In this document: in pieces, positions 7,457-13,384 of the stretch
Layout: each line of letters opens with the position of its first letter
Numbering within the stretch: the stretch's first letter is position 1
Assembly (NCBI GenBank): GCA_020724025.1
Contig: DYHU01000036.1
Location: 1-13,384, forward strand
Length of the DNA: 13,384 nt
Direction: 5' to 3'
Source of the DNA: Syntrophorhabdus sp.
GTDB lineage: Bacteria; Desulfobacterota; BSN033; UBA1163
The notes under the pieces: model-generated
What the model saw: the letters and a program-made list of their open reading frames with translations, nothing else
What the model was told of the DNA's origin: nothing
Database searches by the model: none
Translations under genes and position numbers: made by a program

Positions 7457-8179
7457 TCATTTCATTCCCACGAAGTGAACTTTCCCAGATCTCCCTTTTA
7501 AACGCTTTTGGGCTAACATTTGCTGATTTCTATCTCCAAAATCACCTCCTTTCAATTGAGATATATAACTTTCTTTAGAAAAGGTCAGATGTTTGACAAT
7601 GAGTTTCTCCAATTGATTGAGATCCCTATCTTCGATCGCCCTAATCATCTCCCGATGTTCGATGATGGACTGTTCGATTCGATGGGGCAATGACCAGGCA
7701 TTAAATCGGACGATATGGGCCTTTGTACGAAGAAAATCGATCATCTCGGAGAGGTATCTGTTCCGGCAGACCTTAAAGCTGGCCCGGTGAAATTCAGAAT
7801 CCTTCTCAATCATCTGAGGTGTCTTCTCACGAAGATGTCTCTCCACCTCTTTGGAGAGCCTCTTCAGGTCTTGGATCTCTTTCTCGGTGATATGCTTTAA
7901 TACCAATCGGGCAGCTATTTTTTCCAATTCGACTCGAACAAAGTATATCTCCTCAACCTCCTCCACAGTCAAGTCGGCTACCATCGCTCCCCGATAGGGA
8001 GTGGTTCTGACGAGCCCCTTTGCCTCCAACTTTTTCAAGGCCTCCCGGATCACTGTACGGCTGATTCCAAACTTCGAAATGAGATCCATTTCGATCAGGC
8101 GTTCCCTTGGCTTGAAACGACCCGAGAGGATATCGCTTTCGATCTCCTTAAAAATTCTTATTGAATTAATGCTTGACAT
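7457..8179 (-). CDS. GntR-family transcriptional regulator, FCD (FadR-type) subfamily
   Basis: 240 residues. The N-terminal winged helix-turn-helix (about 6-70) has the GntR pattern ERLIEMDLISKFGISRTVIREAL, followed by the wing TTPYRGAMV. The C-terminal all-helical FCD ligand domain has the usual metal and ligand residues: Asp127 and His131 in KDSEFHR, His175 in IEHREM and His197 in VKHLTF. Such regulators usually bind small carboxylates and repress neighbouring transport and catabolic genes. Here it is first in the TRAP operon and divergent from the flavoenzyme gene, so autoregulation through the TGTATACA palindrome upstream is likely. The ribosome binding site is poor. About 30 residues after the FCD domain (from LKGGDFGD on) look non-conserved, and their coding DNA contains a perfect AAAGGAGGTGA. 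The ligand is unknown, perhaps the TRAP substrate or its CoA product. Confidence 0.92.
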   Translation of the reverse strand: MSSINSIRIFKEIESDILSGRFKPRERLIEMDLISKFGISRTVIREALKKLEAKGLVRTTPYRGAMVADLTVEEVEEIYFVRVELEKIAARLVLKHITEKEIQDLKRLSKEVERHLREKTPQMIEKDSEFHRASFKVCRNRYLSEMIDFLRTKAHIVRFNAWSLPHRIEQSIIEHREMIRAIEDRDLNQLEKLIVKHLTFSKESYISQLKGGDFGDRNQQMLAQKRLKGRSGKVHFVGMK

Positions 8180-8200
8180 TTAAATGATCTTTTATCTAAT
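8173..8200 (+). promoter_or_regulatory. Candidate sigma70 promoter for the flavoenzyme gene
   Basis: TTGACA (8173-8178) and TCTAAT (8195-8200) are separated by 16 bp and match the sigma70 boxes at 6/6 and 5/6 positions. Transcription would begin near 8207, giving a leader of about 70 nt before the ATG at 8279. The -35 overlaps the gntR start region. The TGTATACA palindrome lies about 20 nt after the predicted start, a position suited to a roadblock or repressor site. No experimental support is available from sequence alone. Confidence 0.5.
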
Positions 8201-8216
8201 ATAGGATTTAATTTTA

Positions 8217-8233
8217 ATACAATTTTGTATACA
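8217..8233. promoter_or_regulatory. Candidate GntR operator (overlapping TTGTA palindromes)
   Basis: TGTATACA at 8226-8233 is a perfect palindrome and resembles the TTGTATACAA-type sites bound by FCD-subfamily GntR regulators. It overlaps a second inverted repeat, ATACAA-TT-TTGTAT (8217-8230), so three half-sites are packed into 17 bp. The palindrome contains the -10 box of the divergent gntR/TRAP promoter and sits just after the predicted start of the flavoenzyme transcript. Binding here could repress both directions. Assignment to the adjacent GntR protein is inferred. Confidence 0.5.
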
Positions 8234-8254
8234 CTTTTTAAAATAACCTGTCAA
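8226..8254 (-). promoter_or_regulatory. Candidate sigma70 promoter for the gntR-TRAP-kor operon
   Basis: On the minus strand, TTGACA (8254-8249) is followed after exactly 17 bp by TATACA (8231-8226), matching the -35 perfectly and the -10 at four of six positions. A start near 8219 would leave a leader of about 40 nt before the gntR ATG at 8179. The -10 is part of the TGTATACA palindrome, so a bound repressor would block RNA polymerase directly. Confidence 0.55.
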
Positions 8255-8278
8255 CCTTTTCCATCAAGGGGTTTCTTG

Positions 8279-10201
8279 ATGAAACGATTTGAATGTCTCT
8301 TCAGCCCTTTCCGGATTGGAAATATTGAATTAATAAATCGAATCGTGATGCCATCCATGGCGACCCACTTTGCCGATCTGGATGGTTCCGTCAATGACCG
8401 GCATATCGCTTATTATGTCGAGCGGGCAAGAGGCGGGGTGGGCTATATCACCTTTGAACATACGGGCATCCTGAGACAGGGCCGAGCCTTTCCCAATATG
8501 GCCTTGATTGACTCGGATCAACATATCCCTCCTTTTAAAAATTTAGTCGAAGCCATCCATCAAGAAGGTGGAAAGTTTGTGATTCAGATCAATCACGCCG
8601 GCCGTCAGACCTCCTCCTCGATCACGGGCTCCCCCATCGTCGCTCCCTCGGCCATCTCCTGCCCTGTCAGAAAGGAGATGCCCCAAGCCCTTTCCTTTGA
8701 GGAGATCCAAAAGATCGTGGAGGCCTTTGGGGAAGCTGCGCGGCGGGTTAAAGAGACGGGAGCTGATGGCGTAGAAATCCATATGGCCCACGGGTATCTG
8801 ATCAATCAATTCCTTTCTCCTTTTTCTAACAAAAGGGAGGATGAATATGGAGGCGATGCGGATCGACGCATGCGAATGGCCATCGAAGTATTGAGGACCG
8901 TTCGAAATCAAGTGGGTCCCGATTTTACGGTCCTCTGCCGTCTCAGTGCCGATGAATATGTGGAAGGCGGATTGAAATTGGAAGACACAAAAGAAATCGC
9001 AAAGGCATTGGAGAGGAGTGGGGCCGACGCCCTCCATATTTCGGCCTGCGTGGCCGCCTCGGGATATCTGAACCACCCTCCTTATTATGCCGAAGAAGGC
9101 ATTTTCGCCCACCTCGCTCAGGGGATCAAATCTGTGGTCAGCATTCCAGTCATCGCCGTGGGTCGAATCCGCACCCCTGAGTTAGCGAATCGGATATTGG
9201 AAGAGAACAAGGCCGATCTCATTTCGATGGGAAGGGCTTTGATTGCCGATCCCCATCTTCCGATAAAAGCGTCCCGGGGAGGAACAGATGACATTGTCCC
9301 CTGCATCTCTTGTAACCGCTGTATTCAAAGCATTCGAAAAGGAGCTCTCCAGTGTGCGGTTAACCCGGAAACCGGCCGGGAGGGAATTTTTAAACTTAAA
9401 AAGACGGATCACCCGAAGAAAATCTGGATTATAGGGGGAGGTCCGGCAGGAATGAAGGCGGCTGAGATTGCCTCACGGCGGGGCCACCAGGTGACTGTCT
9501 ATGAAGGAAAGGAAAGTTTGGGAGGTCAATTTCTTCTGGCAGCGATGCCTCCCCACAAGCAGGTCCTAAAGGAGTTCATCACCTATCTCATGAATCAACT
9601 CAGTAAACTACGGGTTAGGATTCTTACGGGCAATCCTTTTGATCCTGCTTTATTGAAAGAAGATCGACCGGATGTGGTCATTATGGCAACAGGGGCCAGG
9701 CCTTACCTCCCGGGGATCAATGGCCTTCAGGCCTCGAAGGTTCATACGGTCATCGATGCCCTGTCCGGGCCTGTTCCTCTGGGCAAAAAAATCCTTGTCG
9801 TGGGAGGCGGGGGAATCGGAGCTGAGGTGGCAGACTTTCTTTCTGAAAATGGCAAGGAGGTGACATTGATTGAGATGAGAGAAGGGATCGCCCTGGATCT
9901 GGTAGGACACCTTCAGCATTTCTTAAATAAGAGGTTGAGAGAAAAGGGAGTTCAGATTTTAGTCAACACAAAGGCTACCCGCTTCGAAAGAGAAGGATTG
10001 TGGGTTGAGGATCCACAGGGAATCAGAAAGCTCGAAGGATTTGATTCCATTGTGATCTCTCTGGGATCGATATCAAATAATGAGCTGGTTGAATCGTTGA
10101 AAGGAAAAGTTCCGGAGGTTTATGTGGTGGGTGATGCCTCAAAACCGCGGGAGGTGATGGAAGCGGTGCTTGAGGGAGAAGAGATTGCACTCAAAATTTA
10201 G
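8279..10201 (+). CDS. Old Yellow Enzyme-family Fe-S flavoenzyme (2,4-dienoyl-CoA reductase / enoate reductase type)
   Basis: 640 residues, close to 2-enoate reductase and FadH. An FMN-binding TIM barrel spans about 1-340, with INHAGRQ (104-110) and the hallmark HMAHGYLINQFLSP (168-181), then NKREDEYGG (184-192). A [4Fe-4S] site follows at Cys342, Cys345, Cys348 and Cys359 (Cx2Cx2Cx10C). The FAD/NAD(P)H domains carry GGGPAG (386-391) and GGGGIG (509-514) dinucleotide loops and a C-terminal VVGDA (616-620). The family uses NAD(P)H to reduce activated C=C bonds of enoates or dienoyl-CoAs. I chose the ATG at 8279, with AAGGGG seven bases upstream, over an in-frame TTG at 8225 that lies in the operator. 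The gene is divergent from gntR and probably shares its control. The substrate may be an unsaturated acid made by the isomerase-type gene of the opposite operon (inference). Confidence 0.92.
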   Translation: MKRFECLFSPFRIGNIELINRIVMPSMATHFADLDGSVNDRHIAYYVERARGGVGYITFEHTGILRQGRAFPNMALIDSDQHIPPFKNLVEAIHQEGGKFVIQINHAGRQTSSSITGSPIVAPSAISCPVRKEMPQALSFEEIQKIVEAFGEAARRVKETGADGVEIHMAHGYLINQFLSPFSNKREDEYGGDADRRMRMAIEVLRTVRNQVGPDFTVLCRLSADEYVEGGLKLEDTKEIAKALERSGADALHISACVAASGYLNHPPYYAEEGIFAHLAQGIKSVVSIPVIAVGRIRTPELANRILEENKADLISMGRALIADPHLPIKASRGGTDDIVPCISCNRCIQSIRKGALQCAVNPETGREGIFKLKKTDHPKKIWIIGGGPAGMKAAEIASRRGHQVTVYEGKESLGGQFLLAAMPPHKQVLKEFITYLMNQLSKLRVRILTGNPFDPALLKEDRPDVVIMATGARPYLPGINGLQASKVHTVIDALSGPVPLGKKILVVGGGGIGAEVADFLSENGKEVTLIEMREGIALDLVGHLQHFLNKRLREKGVQILVNTKATRFEREGLWVEDPQGIRKLEGFDSIVISLGSISNNELVESLKGKVPEVYVVGDASKPREVMEAVLEGEEIALKI

Positions 10202-10286
10202 CAAAAGGAGGTGAGGGGGAAGAAAAATTTGATACAGGTACATTTCCATTTCTAAACGGCTTGAATAAATGAAAGGGGGTTTAGCG
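10202..10286 (+). other. 85-nt spacer with an orphan strong Shine-Dalgarno sequence
   Basis: The gap between the flavoenzyme and the ABC binding-protein gene contains AAAGGAGGTGA (10205-10215), nearly a full complement of the 16S tail, but no convincing gene starts after it. A GTG at 10212 or a TTG further on would encode at most about 14 residues. The true binding-protein start uses a separate site, AAAGGGGG (10272-10279). No terminator is seen, so read-through from the flavoenzyme gene is possible. Confidence 0.45.
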
Positions 10287-11642
10287 ATGTTAGAAAAAAG
10301 AAGATTTGAGGGGATTGGCATTCTCATTCTTATATCCATTTTCTTCATTCCCATGATGGTCTTTCCCGCCGAGAAGAAGGTGGTCCGGATCTGGCACACG
10401 GAGACCGAGCCCCAGTCCGTGGCAGCGTTCCAGCAGATCATCAGTGACTTCGAGAAATTGTACCCGGATATCACAGTAAAGCAGGAAGCGCTGGCCTGGG
10501 GTGATCTGGAGGCAAAGCTGACAGCGGCCCTGGCCGCAGGCGCGCCCCCGGATGCCTCCCATGGACAGGCCGTGACGTGTGCGTCCTTTTATGCGAAAGG
10601 CCTCTTGCGAGACCAGGAGGATATCGCCGCCTCCATTGGCCGGGATAACATCTGGGAGGCCGTTCGAAGGCAGTGCTTTCACGATGGGAAGTACTTCGGG
10701 ATTCCCCATTCCGCGGCCACATCGCTCCTGATCTATCGGAAGGATATCTTTAAGGCAAAAGGGCTGAAGCCGCCGGAGACCTGGGATGATTTCATCAAAG
10801 TGGCAGAAGCCATGATTGAGCGGGACAAAGACGGACGGGTGACCCGTTACGGCCTCTCCCTCCCCGGTGTGGGCCTCTTCATCAATATTGCCGTGGGAGA
10901 ATTGACCAAGGCGAACAACGGCCGACTCTTTGATCCCAAGACAGGTCGGCCTATCTTTACCTCGAAGGAGGTCATTGAGGTGTTGGATTTCTACAAGAAA
11001 CTGACCGCCACAGTCTTGCCGCCTGGCTGGTTGGGCCATGGGTATCTGGACACTTTCGCCAACCTGGCCACCGGCAAGGCCGCCATCCTCTATCAGGGCT
11101 ATGGTCGGGGTGCGGGCTACATTGAAAGATACGCCCCCAAGGAGATGGCCAATTCCGAGCACTTCGGAGTGCTGGTGAAGCCCCGAGGACCATCCGGCAA
11201 GGAGACGGCAGCCCAGATCGATGCCGAGCCCTGGATGATATTCAAGAACGCGAAGTATCCTGAAGAGGCGGCGATGTTTCTCAAGTTCTTCTTCAAGGAA
11301 GAAAATTATATCAAGTACCTGCATACGGTCCCGATTCACCTCTTACCCACCCTCAAATCCGTGCGGGCGAACCCTGCCTATCAGGCCAACGAGATGGTCC
11401 GCAAATGGAAAGAGTGGCAGGACATGCAGTACCGCTACTTCGACACGGGTCAGGCGAAGCCTACCCTGATCGTGGAGTGGGACGACTTAAAGCTCCCCTT
11501 CGGCCTCGAGATTCTTGGGTCCGGCATCATCCCGGACATGGTAACAGATGCCGTTCGGGGGATGTCGTCTATGGAAGCAGCAACCAAGGCGCAAGCCCGG
11601 GCTGAGGAACTCATCACAAAGCTTGGTCATAAACGCTGGTAA
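10287..11642 (+). CDS. ABC transporter substrate-binding protein, family 1 (sugar type)
   Basis: 451 residues from the ATG at 10287. This start has AAAGGGGG seven bases upstream and gives a clean signal peptide: MLEKRR, a hydrophobic core at about 9-26 and cleavage after FPA (28). An in-frame ATG at 10269 only adds MKGGLA and lies before that ribosome site. The mature start KKVVRIWHTETEP and the FEKLYPDITVKQEALAWGDLEAKLTAALAAGAPPDA stretch (residues 55-90) are typical of family 1 (MalE/UgpB-like) binding proteins. There is no lipobox, which fits a soluble periplasmic protein. It is followed by two MalF/MalG-type permeases and so captures the substrate of a CUT1-like importer, probably an oligosaccharide, polyol or related compound. 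The ligand cannot be read from sequence. GC content is visibly higher than in the TRAP genes. Confidence 0.92.
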   Translation: MLEKRRFEGIGILILISIFFIPMMVFPAEKKVVRIWHTETEPQSVAAFQQIISDFEKLYPDITVKQEALAWGDLEAKLTAALAAGAPPDASHGQAVTCASFYAKGLLRDQEDIAASIGRDNIWEAVRRQCFHDGKYFGIPHSAATSLLIYRKDIFKAKGLKPPETWDDFIKVAEAMIERDKDGRVTRYGLSLPGVGLFINIAVGELTKANNGRLFDPKTGRPIFTSKEVIEVLDFYKKLTATVLPPGWLGHGYLDTFANLATGKAAILYQGYGRGAGYIERYAPKEMANSEHFGVLVKPRGPSGKETAAQIDAEPWMIFKNAKYPEEAAMFLKFFFKEENYIKYLHTVPIHLLPTLKSVRANPAYQANEMVRKWKEWQDMQYRYFDTGQAKPTLIVEWDDLKLPFGLEILGSGIIPDMVTDAVRGMSSMEAATKAQARAEELITKLGHKRW

Positions 11643-11660
11643 GCTGTCTGCGGATCGCTG

Positions 11661-11764
11661 GTGGTGTACCACAAAAATGAAGCTATATTTCGAAGAGCGC
11701 CGGAGTAGACCCTCTCGCTGGGTTGAAGACGTTCGAGCTTAGTTTTTTTTATGGGGTACACCAC
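11661..11764 (+). other. Long-range inverted repeat enclosing a 21-codon ORF and T8 tract
   Basis: GTGGTGTACC (11661-11670) is exactly complementary to GGTACACCAC (11755-11764), so the transcript can close an 84-nt loop with a 10-bp stem. The left arm is also part of a self-palindrome, GTGGT-GT-ACCAC (11661-11672). The enclosed segment has a nested stem, AAGCT/AGCTT plus CGAA/TTCG, and a 21-codon reading frame (11677-11742). The ends could be terminal repeats of a small mobile remnant or the base stem of a structured RNA; sequence alone does not decide. Confidence 0.45.
11680..11750 (+). terminator. Possible weak intrinsic terminator/attenuator after the binding-protein gene
   Basis: AAGCT (11680-11684) and CGAA (11691-11694) can pair with TTCG (11732-11735) and AGCTT (11736-11740), followed after AG by eight T (11743-11750). 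The closing stem is short and A-U rich with a bulge, so this is a weak terminator at best. Partial termination here would give more binding protein than permease, as is common in ABC sugar operons. Confidence 0.35.
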
Positions 11765-11768
11765 TGGC

Positions 11769-11812
11769 TGGGCATATGCTTGCTTCGAATTCTCGAAGCG
11801 GGCGTGTGCCCA
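11769..11812 (+). other. 20-bp RNA hairpin with plus-strand-specific G-U pairs
   Basis: Positions 11769-11788 pair with 11793-11812 around the tetraloop AUUC. All 20 positions pair in plus-sense RNA, 16 by Watson-Crick and 4 by U-G wobble, with the lower stem GGGC/GCCC and the upper stem GCUUCGA/UCGAAGC. In minus-sense RNA those four become A-C mismatches, so the structure favours the plus transcript. It lies between the binding-protein and permease genes, just after the long-range inverted repeat. Possible roles are protection of the upstream mRNA 3' end, processing or attenuation. It overlaps the first codons of a longer permease reading frame, which argues against that start. Confidence 0.6.
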
Positions 11813-11934
11813 ACCCCATCACCTCTGTTTTTAAACTGAAATCAATGAAAGACATTTCGGACCAAAAACCCCAATCTATAGCTCACAAGGAATCCACCCT
11901 CTTCGGTATCATTAAGAGGAAGGGCTGGGTCCCT

Positions 11935-12822
11935 GTGACGAAACCAAAGCGTCAAGAACAACTGGCAGGGGTTATGAGCATTGCCCCGGCCCTTATTTTA
12001 ATCCTGGGCCTCACGCTATACCCGGTCGCCTACTCCGTGTGGCTCAGCCTCCTTGAAAAACATTCCTTCTTCCCACAGGAACGTTTTATTGGCCTGGAGA
12101 ATTTCTTCTACCTCTGGACAGATTCGGAGTTTTGGTCGAGCCTCTGGCTTGGGATAATCTATTCTGGATGGACGATCTTCTTCCAGATCATCCTGGGGGT
12201 GGCGGCCGCCCTCATTCTGAACGAAACCTTCATGGGACGGGGTCTGGTTCGGGCGATCGTTCTGTTCCCCTACATGATCCCCACCATTGTGGCAGTGATT
12301 CTATGGAAGTGGCTGCTCAACGACATGTATGGCATCGTGAACTACTGGCTGCTTGCTTTAGGGATCTTCAGGGATCCGATCAGTTGGCTGGGAGCCGATC
12401 ACATCATGCTCTCGCTCATCGTGATGAGCATCTGGCAATTCTTCCCTTTTGTCCTGTTGAGTATCCTGGCCCGGCTCCAGACCATTCCCCCTGAGCTATA
12501 CGAAGCTGCAAAGGTGGATGGGGCTTCGGCTATCAGTCGCTTCATTCACATTACCCTGCCACAGATTCGGGGCATCCTGTTTGTAGTGATCCTCCTCCGG
12601 AGCATTTGGATGTTCACCAAATTCGACACGGTCTGGCTGATGGGAGAAGGAGCAGGGGCTGGCCGTTTCATCCGGACGCTGCCGGTATATGCCTACATGC
12701 GAACTTTGACGTATTACCAGGCGGGTCTCGGCGCCGCATTGGCCGTCATCATGTTTGCCATACTCGTGGTGGTCACGGTGATCTACTTCAGACTGTTCCG
12801 AGAGGAGGCAGACATCGGATGA
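11935..12822 (+). CDS. ABC sugar transporter permease, MalF/UgpA type
   Basis: 295 residues from the GTG at 11935, the usual size for this family, with about six membrane segments. The start MTKPKRQEQLAGVMSIAPAL is the typical cytoplasmic lead into the first helix, and GAGGAAGGG lies about 11 nt upstream. The frame stays open back to an ATG at 11776 (348 residues), but that ATG lies inside a 20-bp hairpin and would add a non-hydrophobic extension. ATG at 11845 is another candidate without a good ribosome site. The EAA loop that docks the ATPase is clear: YEAAKVDGAS then FIHITLPQIRG (about residues 188-213). It forms the channel with the next gene. The gene ends in an ATGA overlap with that gene. 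No ATPase gene is in view; it may lie downstream or be shared. Confidence 0.9.
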   Translation: MTKPKRQEQLAGVMSIAPALILILGLTLYPVAYSVWLSLLEKHSFFPQERFIGLENFFYLWTDSEFWSSLWLGIIYSGWTIFFQIILGVAAALILNETFMGRGLVRAIVLFPYMIPTIVAVILWKWLLNDMYGIVNYWLLALGIFRDPISWLGADHIMLSLIVMSIWQFFPFVLLSILARLQTIPPELYEAAKVDGASAISRFIHITLPQIRGILFVVILLRSIWMFTKFDTVWLMGEGAGAGRFIRTLPVYAYMRTLTYYQAGLGAALAVIMFAILVVVTVIYFRLFREEADIG

Positions 12823-13384
12823 ATCGCCGGCGATTTCGACGACTCTCGACCCGTGGACTTCTTTACATAGGGGCGGCACTGCTGGTCATCCAGGCTGCCT
12901 TTCCCTTCTTCTGGATGGTTTCGACTTCGCTCAAACCACCCGCAGAGGTGTTCGTCCAACCCCCGTCATTCATCCCCCATGAGACTACATGGGACAACTT
13001 CCGCCGTCTCTTCACCGCCACTCACTTCCTCACCTATTTCCGGAACAGTGTGAAGGTGTCTGGTCTGGCAGTTCTGCTGACGATGGTGGTTAGTACTGCC
13101 GGGGCCTATAGCCTCACCCGCTACCAATACCGAGGCAGGGAAAAGATTGCAGGGCTCATCCTGTGCACTTATATGTTCGCTCCCATTATGATTGTGATCC
13201 CCTTCTTCATCCTGGCAAAGAAGTTGGGGATCGAGAACACCCACTTCGTCCTGGTCCTGGCCTTCACCTCGTTCTGTCTTCCGTTCACCCTCTGGCTGAT
13301 GCGGGCCTTTTTCAAAACCATCCCCGTGCAGTTAGAAGAGGCTGCCCTGGTAGACGGCGCGGGCCGCATACGAGCGGTGATCTA
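12819..13384 (+). CDS. ABC sugar transporter permease, MalG type, 3' end cut by window
   Basis: 188 codons are visible before the right edge; full-length members have about 270-300. The frame opens MNRRRFRRLSTRGLLYIGAA, followed by FPFFWMVSTSLKPPAEVF, a MalG-type first helix and loop. More helices follow, and the EAA motif EEAALVDGAGRIRAV begins near residue 173 and ends at the window edge. The start overlaps the upstream permease stop (ATGA) and has GAGGAGG about ten bases before it, so translation is coupled. It partners the MalF-type protein in the inner membrane. This gene is open at the edge. Confidence 0.92.
   Translation, partial: MNRRRFRRLSTRGLLYIGAALLVIQAAFPFFWMVSTSLKPPAEVFVQPPSFIPHETTWDNFRRLFTATHFLTYFRNSVKVSGLAVLLTMVVSTAGAYSLTRYQYRGREKIAGLILCTYMFAPIMIVIPFFILAKKLGIENTHFVLVLAFTSFCLPFTLWLMRAFFKTIPVQLEEAALVDGAGRIRAVI

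Noticed and set aside
8225..8278. An upstream TTG start adding 18 residues to the flavoenzyme
   Set aside because: The TTG lies inside the operator palindrome with no ribosome site. The ATG at 8279 has AAGGGG at ideal spacing and begins the conserved N-terminus.
8543..9112. A 189-codon minus-strand frame inside the flavoenzyme gene
   Set aside because: It is antisense to the TIM-barrel domain, whose conserved motifs are coded on the plus strand.
10202..10286. A dedicated promoter for the ABC importer in the short upstream spacer
   Set aside because: TTGATA near 10229 has no acceptable -10 at the right distance. Read-through from the flavoenzyme gene is as likely.
10290..11339. A 349-codon open frame on the minus strand opposite the ABC binding-protein gene
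   Set aside because: It is antisense to a clearly recognisable secreted binding protein, has low-complexity shadow-like composition and no recognisable domain. High GC lowers stop frequency.
11661..11764. A complete insertion sequence
   Set aside because: The enclosed 84 nt is far too short for a transposase and no clear target-site duplication flanks the repeats. At most it is a remnant or a MITE-like element.
11776..11934. An ATG start at 11776 for the MalF-type permease
   Set aside because: It is buried in the 20-bp hairpin and would add about 53 residues with no family resemblance. The GTG at 11935 gives the standard length, although ATG at 11845 cannot be excluded.

Overview
The window reads as a piece of a Gram-negative, probably strictly anaerobic bacterial chromosome. 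The evidence is a ferredoxin-dependent 2-oxoacid oxidoreductase, an oxygen-sensitive Fe-S flavoenzyme of the enoate reductase type, a TRAP transporter and periplasmic binding proteins with ordinary Sec signals and no lipobox. A Desulfobacterota (deltaproteobacterial) origin is a guess from gene content and style. No rRNA, tRNA, transposase or CRISPR array is visible.

Minus strand, 8179 down to 1: ten genes run head to tail and look like one operon. In order of transcription they are an FCD-type GntR regulator, TRAP binding protein DctP, small TRAP membrane subunit DctQ, large TRAP membrane subunit DctM, a maleate isomerase/arylmalonate decarboxylase-family protein, a second Asp/Glu racemase-superfamily protein lacking one of the two usual cysteines, a D-2-hydroxyacid dehydrogenase, a small two-cluster ferredoxin, and the alpha and (cut) beta subunits of a KorAB-like 2-oxoacid:ferredoxin oxidoreductase. 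Gaps are mostly 0 to 25 nt, with two TAG-ATG abutments and one ATGA overlap. Two exceptions carry palindromic elements: a 71-nt dctP-dctQ spacer with two hairpins, and a 103-nt spacer before the ferredoxin with a REP/MITE-like repeat. Read as a pathway: import of an organic acid, isomerisation or racemisation, oxidation to a 2-oxoacid, then oxidative decarboxylation to an acyl-CoA with reduced ferredoxin. The substrate is not known.

8180-8278: a compact divergent control region. Facing sigma70-like promoters flank a TGTATACA palindrome that coincides with the -10 of the GntR/TRAP promoter and lies just downstream of the flavoenzyme promoter, so one regulator could control both sides.

Plus strand, 8279 to 10201: a 640-residue Old Yellow Enzyme/dienoyl-CoA reductase-type Fe-S flavoenzyme, probably a partner of the minus-strand pathway.

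Plus strand, 10287 to 13384: a carbohydrate-type (CUT1-like) ABC importer. It has a secreted family 1 binding protein, a 292-nt highly structured spacer, a MalF-type permease (probable GTG start) and a MalG-type permease cut by the window edge. By eye its GC content is higher than that of the TRAP region. The spacer contains a 20-bp hairpin with four U-G wobbles that pair only in plus-sense RNA, a long-range 10-bp inverted repeat and a T8 tract. It is the most unusual non-coding structure in the window.
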